Source: Myxococcota bacterium (GTDB lineage Bacteria > Myxococcota_C > UBA6777). Taken from it: a stretch of DNA of 14,914 nt. Below are positions 1 to 7,159 of this stretch, piece after piece; within the stretch, counting starts at the first letter, position 1, and each line of letters starts with the position of its first letter. The notes beneath the pieces are model-generated. The model saw only the letters and a program-made list of their open reading frames with translations. It was not told where the DNA came from and searched no databases. Location of the stretch: assembly GCA_023150835.1 (NCBI GenBank), contig JAKLKB010000156.1:1-14914 (forward strand), in the 5' to 3' direction. A program made the position numbers and the translations under genes.

Positions 1-96
1 AAACCCTCACCACTTCCGTCAATGTCAAGAAGGCCACCACTCGGCTGGCCGCACGAACCACCACCCTCACAACACAAAGAAAGGGCGGCGCTTCCT

Positions 97-116
97 CCCC
101 CCTCTAAAGAAGGGGG
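97..116. repeat. G/C-tract inverted repeat before the first gene
   Basis: CCCCCCTCT and AGAAGGGGG form a 9-bp stem with one C/A mismatch around an AA centre. It sits about 20 bases before the chosen start at 136. The downstream arm (AAAGAAGGGGG) is purine-rich and could pass for a ribosome binding site, but it is too far from the ATG for a standard one. It may be a hairpin in the mRNA leader, a small interspersed repeat, or the terminator stem of a gene left of the window; no T tract follows on the plus strand. Confidence 0.4.
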
Positions 117-135
117 TCTCCGCGCCTTAAAAACG

Positions 136-3063
136 ATGAATCCATCATTGTGGTTACGAGCCCGCTGGGCATTGCTATGCGGCTTGGCGCTGTTTTTCTT
201 ACAAGGGGCCAATTGTGGCGGTACTCCCGGCCCCACCAAATGCCTCGTCAACGCCGACTGCCCGGGGACACAAACCTGCATCAATTCGGTCTGTACGGAC
301 TCTGCCGCTGAAACCGGCAAAGAAACAGACTCCCAAGAATCCGCAGCAGAAACCACTTCTCCCGAAGAAACCGCAACCCCCGAAGAATCGGCTGTCCCCG
401 AAGAGGCCACCAGCACAGAAGGAACGCCCGAAGCGACCGAACCCACCACCGACGGAAGCCCAAGCGATGGCGATCCTGTCGAGCAAGATCCACAACCCGA
501 ACAAACCATCAAGGAAACACCGAGCGAGTCGACCTTCTTTGAAAACGTCACAGGCTTCTGCACCACAGGCGAAACCGCCACTTGCTACAACGGGCCTGTC
601 AACACCATCAGCATCGGCGAATGCAAAACAGGCATCAAGACCTGCGTGGGCGGCTTTTGGGATGCTGCGTGTGAAAACGAAGTCACCCCACAAGTCGAAG
701 TCTGCGACGGCAAAGACAACAACTGCGACGGCAAAGTCGACGAATCTTTCCCTGAAGACGGCCAAGTCTGCGACGTCCCCAACGCCAAAGGCCCCTGCAA
801 AAGCGGCGTCTCCAAGTGCCAAAACGGCCAGCTTGCCTGCGAAAGCAGCTATCAACCCAAACCCGAAGATTGCAGCAACAAGATCGACGACGATTGCGAC
901 GGCATCCCCGATGGCCCTCCTTGTGCTTGCACCACAGGCGAAACCCGCGAATGTTACGATGGTCCCGCAAATACCGCAAACAAAGGCATCTGCCGCCCGG
1001 GAAAACAAGAGTGTAAGTCCGGAAAATGGGAGGCATGTATCGGCCAAACCACCCCCCAAGCCGAGATCTGCGACGGCAAAGACAACGACTGCAACGGCCA
1101 GATCGACGAGGCATTCCCCGAAAAAGGCCAAAACTGCACCGACAGCACCCAAAAAGGCGAATGTCAAAAAGGCAGCTACACCGCTTGTACAAACGCAAAG
1201 CTTGTCTGTACATCAAGCGTCAAGCCCGCACCTTCCGAGATCTGCGACAACGGCAAAGACGACAACTGCGATGGACAGATCGACGAAAACCCCCCGTGTG
1301 TCTGCTCAGGCACCCAAACACGCGATTGTTATAGCGGACCCGCAAATAGCAGCGGCGTTGGCTTGTGCAAAAAAGGCAAACAAACCTGTGATGGCGGAAA
1401 ATGGGGCGCTTGCGTCGGCGAAGTCATCCCCGCAGCAGAGGCTTGTGATAACCAAGATAACGACTGCAACGGCAAGATCGACGATAACCTTTCGCGCTCT
1501 TGTTCTACCGCTTGCGGCTCAGGCACAGAGTTCTGTTCTGCCGGACAATGGGTCCAATGCAACGCCCCCCAAGTCGCCACCGAAGTCTGCAACAACAAAG
1601 ACGACAACTGCGACGGCAAAGTCGACGAAAACCTCACCCAACCCTGCTCCAACCAATGCGGCAAAGGCACAGAAACCTGTCAAAACGGCCAATGGCAAGG
1701 ATGCACCGCCCCCATCGCAAGCCCCGAAGTCTGCGACAACAAAGACAACGATTGCGACGGCCAGATCGACGACAACCTCACTCGCCCCTGCTACCCCGCC
1801 AACACCGCTGGTTGTGTGTTTGACCGCATCAAGAGCACATGGAACTGCGTTGGCGCTTGTCGGGCTGGCATCGAGATCTGCTCTGCCGGACAATGGAGCC
1901 TCTGTAGCCGAACGATCACCCCCACCACCGAAACCTGCAACAACCTAGACGACAACTGCGACGGCAAAGTCGACGAAACCTACACCAACAAAGGAGCGCC
2001 TTGCACCGTCGGCATCGGCGCATGCGTACGCAGCGGCACTTACGTGTGCAACTCCAAAGGCTCAGGAACCACCTGTTCTGTCACCGCAGGCACCCCGATC
2101 ACCGAAGCATGCCGCGACAACGTTGACAACGATTGCGACGGAACCATCGACGAGATCTGCGGTACACGCCATCACTTCGCAGCTACCGACGCGAGTTCTA
2201 CGACAGTGACCATCCGCAACCAGTACGGCATCGCCTCCATCTCCCGCGCTGGTACGGGCATCTACGACATCACCGCCGACAGCTCGGGTTTTGGCTGCGC
2301 CTATCGCCCCATCTTCGTCAGCCCCAATACCTCGCTGCTTCGCCCTACCAGCTTCGTTTGTTCGGGCGACAACTTTCGGGTGTACCTCGGTTCCAACAAT
2401 TCTGGAACACTTGCTGACGCGGGCTTTAACGTGGTCATCCCCCTCAAAACCACAGGCGCTGGCACCGCACGCACCAGTTCTTGCCCAACCACGGGCGCAT
2501 GCACCCTCGTCGGAAACTACAACATCACCGCAATCAACCACCTCGGAACGGGTGCCTACGAGATCATCTCTCCGCTGTGTGCAGACAGCAGCCAACCTGT
2601 CTTTGCACAGATCTATTCCAGCCTCCCGGGCTACACCGTCACAGGCTCCAATTGGCGAAGCAGCGGCAAATGCTACGTCCGTGTGTACGACTTCGCCGGC
2701 AATCTCCGCGATGTGAGCATCGGCGTATGGATCACCCCGAAACCCCTCCTGCCTTGGGCCATCACCAACGCAAGTGCCGGTATCGACGCCTCCCACAACT
2801 TTGGCGACCAAAACGCCCAATGGACCGCCAACAAACCTGCGACAGGGAATTACGACATCCGCTTCCCCGCGTGGGCCAACCCAAGCTCCGCCCTCACTCA
2901 AGTTCGCGGTAGCTCCGTTCAGTTTCAAGGCGTCTGGCTCGACAGCTACCCCACGATCTACGCCACCCCCGTTCGCCAAACATCGGGCGTTTACGTCTAC
3001 ACCCGCGATTTCAAAACCAACACCGCCGCAGACGCTCGCCTACAAACCGTCTTCGTCCAATAA
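136..3063 (+). CDS. Secreted MopE-like multi-repeat Cys-rich protein
   Basis: The protein is 975 residues from the ATG at 136. That start is preferred over an in-frame ATG at 22 because it opens directly on a signal sequence: Arg at 8 and 10, then a hydrophobic run to about residue 25. Cys27 follows, but the residues before it (QGAN) do not make a good lipobox, so lipoprotein versus signal peptidase I processing is open. Next come a small Cys module (about 35-52), a Glu/Pro/Thr/Ser-rich spacer (about 55-135), and Cys-rich modules with nine acidic motifs of the type CDGKDNNCDGKVDE (nucleotides 697-2160). These match the putative metal-binding motif family of MopE. The last third (about residues 676-975) holds three related segments of about 95 residues, each with a G-x-Y-[DE]-I core. 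The likely role is a surface or exported calcium- or metal-binding protein; the ligand is unknown. No good Shine-Dalgarno is seen. Confidence 0.85.
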   Translation: MNPSLWLRARWALLCGLALFFLQGANCGGTPGPTKCLVNADCPGTQTCINSVCTDSAAETGKETDSQESAAETTSPEETATPEESAVPEEATSTEGTPEATEPTTDGSPSDGDPVEQDPQPEQTIKETPSESTFFENVTGFCTTGETATCYNGPVNTISIGECKTGIKTCVGGFWDAACENEVTPQVEVCDGKDNNCDGKVDESFPEDGQVCDVPNAKGPCKSGVSKCQNGQLACESSYQPKPEDCSNKIDDDCDGIPDGPPCACTTGETRECYDGPANTANKGICRPGKQECKSGKWEACIGQTTPQAEICDGKDNDCNGQIDEAFPEKGQNCTDSTQKGECQKGSYTACTNAKLVCTSSVKPAPSEICDNGKDDNCDGQIDENPPCVCSGTQTRDCYSGPANSSGVGLCKKGKQTCDGGKWGACVGEVIPAAEACDNQDNDCNGKIDDNLSRSCSTACGSGTEFCSAGQWVQCNAPQVATEVCNNKDDNCDGKVDENLTQPCSNQCGKGTETCQNGQWQGCTAPIASPEVCDNKDNDCDGQIDDNLTRPCYPANTAGCVFDRIKSTWNCVGACRAGIEICSAGQWSLCSRTITPTTETCNNLDDNCDGKVDETYTNKGAPCTVGIGACVRSGTYVCNSKGSGTTCSVTAGTPITEACRDNVDNDCDGTIDEICGTRHHFAATDASSTTVTIRNQYGIASISRAGTGIYDITADSSGFGCAYRPIFVSPNTSLLRPTSFVCSGDNFRVYLGSNNSGTLADAGFNVVIPLKTTGAGTARTSSCPTTGACTLVGNYNITAINHLGTGAYEIISPLCADSSQPVFAQIYSSLPGYTVTGSNWRSSGKCYVRVYDFAGNLRDVSIGVWITPKPLLPWAITNASAGIDASHNFGDQNAQWTANKPATGNYDIRFPAWANPSSALTQVRGSSVQFQGVWLDSYPTIYATPVRQTSGVYVYTRDFKTNTAADARLQTVFVQ

Positions 3064-3079
3064 TACGATATCCGCAAGA

Positions 3080-3159
3080 TGTGTGATCGAAGGATCGTGC
3101 GTAGATGCCCTACGGTTGGGCATCCACACCTGTCTGCCCCTACGTTTTACGATCACACA
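3080..3159. repeat. Nested inverted repeat between convergent genes
   Basis: The 152-bp gap between the convergent MopE-like and clpB stops contains an outer 10-bp perfect inverted repeat, TGTGTGATCG (3080-3089) and CGATCACACA (3150-3159). Inside it CGTAG (3100-3104) can pair with CTACG (3140-3144), and GATGCCC (3104-3110) with GGGCATC (3118-3124) around a 7-base loop. The last two stems share a base, so they are partly alternative. No T tract follows, so it is not a classic intrinsic terminator. It looks like a REP-type or small non-autonomous interspersed element that could also terminate or stabilise both transcripts. Confidence 0.5.
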
Positions 3160-3215
3160 ATGGGCGGATCTCGTATCACTTGTTCTTTGCCGCCGTGTTT
3201 TTCGGGCTTTTGCGA

Positions 3216-6035
3216 TCAGTTTGAGGAAGGGTGTTCTTGCGGGGATGGCGATGCTTCTGTGGAGAAGTACAAGCGGCCATCGCGTAGGGAGGCGTGGATC
3301 TGGCTTCCAGCGGGGAAGCGATCTTCGAGCAGAGCGGTGGAGAGGGGATCTTGGATCAGGTGAAGGATAGCGCGTTTGAGGGGTCTGGCACCAAAGGCGG
3401 GATCGTAGCCTGCTTCGACAAGAAAAGCTTGAGCTTCGGGTGAGACACACAAGGAGAGGGATTGTTCGCGAAGTTGGCGGTGGAGCCGTTCGAGTTGGAG
3501 GGTGCAGATGGTGTGCATCGCGGCTTTGGTCAAGCGATTGAAGATCAAGATCTCGTCGATGCGATTGAGGAATTCAGGTCGAAAGAAAGCGCGCAGTTCG
3601 GATTGGATGGTGTTGCGCAAGTCGTCGTCTTGCGTGCCTTCGGCTTCCAAGATCGCGGATGCACCGACATTTGATGTGAGGATCACAACCGTATTGCGAA
3701 AATCGACCGTACGCCCTTGGCTATCCGTCAAGCGCCCATCATCGAGCACTTGTAACAACAGCAAAAAGATATCTTGGTGAGCCTTTTCCACTTCATCGAA
3801 AAGGATCACGGCGTACGGGCGAGAGCGTACAGCTTCGGTGAGTTGCCCGCCTTCTTCGTGTCCTGCGTAGCCGGGGGGCGATCCCAACAGACGCGAAACG
3901 GCGTGCTTTTCCATAAACTCGGACATATCAAAGCGTAGGATGGCGCGTTCGTCATCAAACAAAAAGGCTGCAAGCGCTTTGGCGAGTTCGGTCTTTCCGA
4001 CGCCTGTGGGGCCAAGGAACAAAAACGATCCGATGGGGCGTTGCGGATCCGCAAGCCCGGAGCGCGAGCGCCGAACAGCGGCGCTTAAAGCGGCGATGGC
4101 TTCGGGCTGTCCGATCACACGATGTTCGAGGTGCCCTTGCATCTTGAGCAGCTTTTCGCGCTCGCTCTGCATCATCCGTGCTGCGGGGATGCCCGTCCAA
4201 TCCGCGATGATCTGCGCGATATCTTGCGCATCGACTTTTTCTTTTAACAGACGCTGCTCTCCCGCCGCCCCCAACAGCGCTTCGGCTTCGGCCAGCCGCT
4301 CACGTAGCTGTAGCACTTGGTTGTAGCGGATCTCTGCGGCGCGTTGAAAGTCGCCCTCGCTTTCGGCGTCCTTTTCTTCAAGCTCGTAGGCTTCGAGCTT
4401 TTCTTTGATCACGCGGATCTCGGAGAGAGCGCGTTTTTCACGGCCCCACTGGGCTTTTGCTTGCTCAAGCCGCTGTGCGATCTGTGCGGCCTCTTCGCGC
4501 AATGTGTGGATCTGCTGTTGTGCGCTGGCGGTTGTTTCGTGCAACAGCGCTTGTTCTCCCGTCTTTAGATGGATCAAGCGCCGATTCAGATCGTCGAGCA
4601 TTGGAGGCATCGCATCGATCGAAAGGCGCAGACGACTGGCGGCTTCATCGATCAGATCAAGGGCTTTGTCCGGCAAGGCGCGATCGGCAAGATAGCGCTC
4701 GGAAAGCTGAACCGCTGCACGCAAGGCATCATCCGAGATCTGGACGCTGTGATGGATCTCGTAACGCGCCTTCACGCCGCGCAAGATCGCGATCGCTTCG
4801 TCTTGGGTGGGCGACTGGACGGCGATACTTTGAAATAGACGCTTGAATGCAGGTTCTCTGTCAAAACGCTGTCGATAAGCTTCTGACGTGGTCGTGCCGA
4901 TGACTTGCACTTCCCCCCGCAGCAGCGCGGGTTTGAGCAACCCTGACGCATCGGCTACGCTGCTCCCTTCTCCCGCCTTGATCAACGTATGCAGATCGGG
5001 CAACACCAACAAGATCTGCCCCGCTGCATCGCGAACCTCCTGCAAGATCGCCTTCAATCTTTCCTCAAAATCTCCCCGATACTTGGCCCCCGCGATGACT
5101 GAACCCATCTCCAACACCACCAGACGCCGACGACGCATCTGGGCCGGCACATCCCCTCGCACGATCCGCAACGCCAAACCATGCAAGATCGATGTCTTCC
5201 CCACACCCGGCTCTCCCACCAACAATGGATTGTTTTTGTGCCGACGGCTGAGGATCTGCATCATCCAACGGATCTCGTTGTCTCGCCCGATTACTGGGTC
5301 CAATCCACCGCTCTCTGCAAGGTACGTCAAATCCCGACCATACTCCCGCAATGCCTCCCCCAGCGGTGGAGACATCTCAACATCCGAATCTTTCGAGGCC
5401 ACCGAATCTTTCGAGACCACCGAATCTTTCGAGACCACCGAATCTTTCGAGGCCACCGAATCTTTCGAGGCCACCGAATCTTTCGAGGCATCCGAATCTT
5501 TCGGGACCACCGAATCTTTCGAGGCCACCGAATCTTTCGAGGCATCCGAACCTTTCGAGGCATCCGATGTTCCTGACGATTGAATGGGCGTCTCATCCTG
5601 TGGTTGTTTGCGTAGGCTATGCAGGGCGCGACTGACGCGCAGGCGGTTGACTCCAAAAAAGCTTAATTGTTCGGCAGCGCGGCCTCCTCGCTCATCAAGA
5701 AGCGCCAAAAACAAATGCAGCGTAGAGACCCATTCTTCGCCGCGCTCTCGACATTCTCGTTCTGCGCGCTGCAATGTTCCCAACAGACGGGCCGAAAGAA
5801 AGACTTCTTCACGAGCTTTACCGCTGCCTGTGATCTCTCGAAGCAGTCGACGCTTCAGATCGTCGCGATCGACCCCAAGCATCGAGAGCAAACGCAACAA
5901 CATACCGCTGTTTTGGCAAAGCATCGCATACAGCAAATGTTCAGGCGATATCTCTGTACGGCCCGAACTTGCGGCGAGTTTTTCTGCTCCCAACACAGCC
6001 TCGGCAGCTTGACGAGAATAACGATCAAAATCCAT
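3216..6035 (-). CDS. clpB: ClpB-type AAA+ disaggregase with degenerate NBD1
   Basis: This 939-residue protein belongs to the Hsp100 disaggregases, which thread aggregated proteins through a hexameric ring using ATP. The start at 6035 (MDFDRYSRQA) matches the family N-terminus; an ORF extension to 6092 does not. Order: double Clp N-domain (1-142), a repeated hexapeptide linker (about 158-218), NBD1 with Walker A GEPGVGKT (274-281) and pore Tyr319, a full-length coiled-coil middle domain (about 475-600) that marks ClpB rather than ClpC, then NBD2 with Walker A GPTGVGKT (675-682), pore Tyr723, Walker B Asp747-Glu748, sensor Asn789, Arg825 and GARPLKRAI. NBD2 looks intact. In NBD1 the Walker B Asp-Glu pair is Pro346-Asp347, and the usual Arg pair is Arg399-Leu400. 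The linker makes it longer than typical ClpB (about 860-880). It lies 164 bp after the DUF1844 gene. No CIRCE element or clear heat-shock promoter is seen, and the Shine-Dalgarno is weak. A ClpB paralogue is possible. Confidence 0.92.
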   Translation of the reverse strand: MDFDRYSRQAAEAVLGAEKLAASSGRTEISPEHLLYAMLCQNSGMLLRLLSMLGVDRDDLKRRLLREITGSGKAREEVFLSARLLGTLQRAERECRERGEEWVSTLHLFLALLDERGGRAAEQLSFFGVNRLRVSRALHSLRKQPQDETPIQSSGTSDASKGSDASKDSVASKDSVVPKDSDASKDSVASKDSVASKDSVVSKDSVVSKDSVASKDSDVEMSPPLGEALREYGRDLTYLAESGGLDPVIGRDNEIRWMMQILSRRHKNNPLLVGEPGVGKTSILHGLALRIVRGDVPAQMRRRRLVVLEMGSVIAGAKYRGDFEERLKAILQEVRDAAGQILLVLPDLHTLIKAGEGSSVADASGLLKPALLRGEVQVIGTTTSEAYRQRFDREPAFKRLFQSIAVQSPTQDEAIAILRGVKARYEIHHSVQISDDALRAAVQLSERYLADRALPDKALDLIDEAASRLRLSIDAMPPMLDDLNRRLIHLKTGEQALLHETTASAQQQIHTLREEAAQIAQRLEQAKAQWGREKRALSEIRVIKEKLEAYELEEKDAESEGDFQRAAEIRYNQVLQLRERLAEAEALLGAAGEQRLLKEKVDAQDIAQIIADWTGIPAARMMQSEREKLLKMQGHLEHRVIGQPEAIAALSAAVRRSRSGLADPQRPIGSFLFLGPTGVGKTELAKALAAFLFDDERAILRFDMSEFMEKHAVSRLLGSPPGYAGHEEGGQLTEAVRSRPYAVILFDEVEKAHQDIFLLLLQVLDDGRLTDSQGRTVDFRNTVVILTSNVGASAILEAEGTQDDDLRNTIQSELRAFFRPEFLNRIDEILIFNRLTKAAMHTICTLQLERLHRQLREQSLSLCVSPEAQAFLVEAGYDPAFGARPLKRAILHLIQDPLSTALLEDRFPAGSQIHASLRDGRLYFSTEASPSPQEHPSSN
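5383..5562 (-). repeat. 18-bp tandem repeat, ten copies, inside clpB
   Basis: Ten contiguous 18-bp units occur (plus-strand form ACCGAATCTTTCGAGGCC, varying at only a few positions), with a partial unit after 5562. Eighteen bases is six codons, so each unit adds a hexapeptide near SKDSVA to the linker between the ClpB N-domain and NBD1. Because the period is a multiple of three and the unit has no stop, several other frames across it are also open; these are artefacts. Confidence 0.95.
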
Positions 6036-6100
6036 CGGTTGGCTCGCTTCTTGGCTTGCTCTGCGCGCTTGGGTTGGACGGTGCCGCCACACCGCGCAAG

Positions 6101-6212
6101 GGGTCTCGCGTCTTGACTTTTTCGACCTGATTCGTCGGGTGATCCGTGCGGAGACTGCCCCAAATCTCTGATTGAGTGGCAGATGATGGGCCTCGCGTCT
6201 TAGCTTTTTTTC
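6101..6212. repeat. Imperfect direct repeat pair around the clpB leader
   Basis: Two copies of GGG(T/C)CTCGCGTCTT followed by a short T run occur at 6101-6123 and 6188-6212, starting 87 bp apart. On the minus strand each reads as an A-run, then AAGACGCGAG, then a C-run. The second copy overlaps the stop codon of the DUF1844 gene, and the first lies in the leader of clpB. No function is evident; it may be a local duplication or a regulatory pair. Confidence 0.5.
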
Positions 6213-6574
6213 TGTTTGTCGACGTATTTCATCTGTAACTCAAATAACAACATCTGCAAGAGTTTTTCTTCTTCGCGCTCCAAGTTGCCACGGGTCTTTT
6301 CGCGCAACATCTCCAAGGTGTCGATCATGTGTTTGGCCATCGGCAGGTTGACTTCCGCTCCTTCCCCAAGGTGCATGATCGCGCTGTGGTGCAATGACAA
6401 CACAAACGTCGGAAAGTCCAGCTTGGGCAAGCGCAACCCGCGCAAACGTGCCTTGTCTTCTTCTGCCTTGGATGCCCGATCAAATGCCGCTTGGGCTGCC
6501 GAGGCTTCCTTTGATGCCGCTGCTTGGGCACGTTCGGCTTGGGTTTCTTTTTCGGCATCTTGCTGTGTGGTCAT
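6200..6574 (-). CDS. DUF1844 family protein
   Basis: This is a 124-residue soluble protein. Residues 1-48 are Ala/Glu/Gln/Lys-rich and probably form a charged helix. From about residue 50 the sequence matches my knowledge of the DUF1844 family: LDFPTFVLSLHHSAIMHLGE, then NLPMAKHMIDTLEMLREKTRGNL, then EEEKLLQMLLFELQMKYV. The molecular function of the family is unknown; no catalytic motif or membrane segment is visible. The ATG at 6574 is supported by the purine-rich GGAGGGAGAG just upstream (6579-6588 on the minus strand), one of the best ribosome binding sites in the window; a TTG one codon earlier is possible. It lies 164 bp before clpB on the same strand, so co-transcription is plausible but not shown. 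Confidence 0.85.
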   Translation of the reverse strand: MTTQQDAEKETQAERAQAAASKEASAAQAAFDRASKAEEDKARLRGLRLPKLDFPTFVLSLHHSAIMHLGEGAEVNLPMAKHMIDTLEMLREKTRGNLEREEEKLLQMLLFELQMKYVDKQKKS

Positions 6575-6711
6575 CAATCTCTCCCTCCATCTTCAACAAG
6601 GCTTCCTCTTGGCGCAACTTGCGATCTCGCTGCGCACGTCGCGAAGCAAAATCAAGCGAACCGACACACAGGGTTTTTGTGCGCCCGATGAAGCGTCTTG
6701 TTATACACGAA

Positions 6712-6990
6712 CTATTTCACCCTATAGGCGTAGGCGTCTTCAATTACTTGGCCGTTGATAGCGTTTTTTGAGAAACGAATCCCTGTGATATCCTCCTCCG
6801 TCCGAATCGCGCTCCTCATCAGGGGGATGAGTGGGTGTGATCCGTCGATGACCACGACATCATGGAGACCGATCTTGGGTATGCCTTGCGGAAACTTACC
6901 GAAAGCCTCTTGAACCTCTGCTTCTTTGCGTAGAACAACACCGATCCGCAACGTGTTTGTGAACGGAAACGATCGAAGAACGATAGACAC
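6712..6990 (-). CDS. Doubtful small hypothetical protein
   Basis: The ORF is 92 codons from a GTG at 6990, with no convincing Shine-Dalgarno. I do not recognise a family. The part from about residue 15 on reads like normal protein (for example GLHDVVVIDGSHPLIPL and the C-terminal QVIEDAYAYRVK). The same frame stays open upstream of the GTG to 7122, passing through two copies of the adjacent repeat and giving a hydrophobic stretch (FFLALLGIVSIVL), but no ATG, GTG or TTG is found in that extension. It may be a short cytoplasmic protein from the GTG, or the surviving C-terminal part of a gene whose 5' end was replaced by the repeat cluster. No other gene is supported between 6578 and 6711. Confidence 0.4.
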   Translation of the reverse strand: MSIVLRSFPFTNTLRIGVVLRKEAEVQEAFGKFPQGIPKIGLHDVVVIDGSHPLIPLMRSAIRTEEDITGIRFSKNAINGQVIEDAYAYRVK

Positions 6991-6996
6991 GATCCC

Positions 6997-7156
6997 AAGA
7001 AGCGCAAGAAAAAAATCCCCACGAACGTTGCATCGAAGTGTCGACGCGAATCGACCCAGACAGCACGAAAGAAGCGCAAGAAAAAAATCCCCGCTAACGA
7101 GAAGGCAAGAAAAAAATCCCCGCTAACAAGAAGGCAAGAAAAAATCCCCGCTAACG
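6997..7156. repeat. Four-copy A-tract repeat cluster
   Basis: Four copies of a 28-31 bp unit, AAGAAG(C/G)GCAAG followed by 6-7 A and TCCCCGCTAACG, lie at 6997-7027, 7069-7099, about 7100-7128 and about 7128-7156. The first copy ends CCCCACGAACG and is separated by 41 bp; the others are contiguous. The last copy overlaps the stop codon of the membrane glycosyltransferase gene. On the minus strand each copy reads GCGGGGA then a run of T, like the tail of an intrinsic terminator. The head-to-tail packing without regular spacers rules out CRISPR. Confidence 0.8.
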
Positions 7157-7159
7157 CGG
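7139..7159 (-). terminator. Possible weak intrinsic terminator of the GT-C gene
   Basis: On the minus strand, CCGC-GTTA-GCGG (7159-7148) forms a 4-bp stem with a 4-base loop that includes the TAG stop codon. GGA and six T follow (7144-7139). The stem is short, so termination would be inefficient. The neighbouring repeat copies supply further T runs downstream but lack the CCGC arm. Confidence 0.3.

Noticed and set aside
22-135. Upstream ATG start for the MopE-like protein
   Set aside because: The 38 extra residues are Pro/Arg-rich, include the inverted repeat at 97-116, have no ribosome site, and would bury the signal sequence.
199-1948. Long alternative frames over the MopE-like gene (322 codons minus, 577 codons plus frame 2)
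   Set aside because: They mirror the repetitive Asp/Cys/Gly codons of the real gene and encode monotonous Lys/Pro/Thr or Val/Ala/Phe strings with no domain.
2062-2979. 305-codon minus-strand frame opposite the MopE-like C-terminus
   Set aside because: Shadow of the C-ending codons; no recognisable motif, and the sense frame is continuous with the signal-peptide-bearing gene.
6036-6199. Heat-shock control of clpB (CIRCE or sigma-32 promoter)
   Set aside because: No TTAGCACTC-N9-GAGTGCTAA and no convincing CTTGAA...CCCCAT pair could be found in the leader.
6485-6720. Minus-strand frame with RDRKLRQEEALLKMEGEIDD overlapping the DUF1844 start
   Set aside because: It has no start codon before the overlap, and the DUF1844 ATG has a strong ribosome site. 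The protein-like look is limited to about 20 residues.
6997-7156. CRISPR array
   Set aside because: Copies are mostly head to tail with no unique spacers of constant length, and no cas gene is present.
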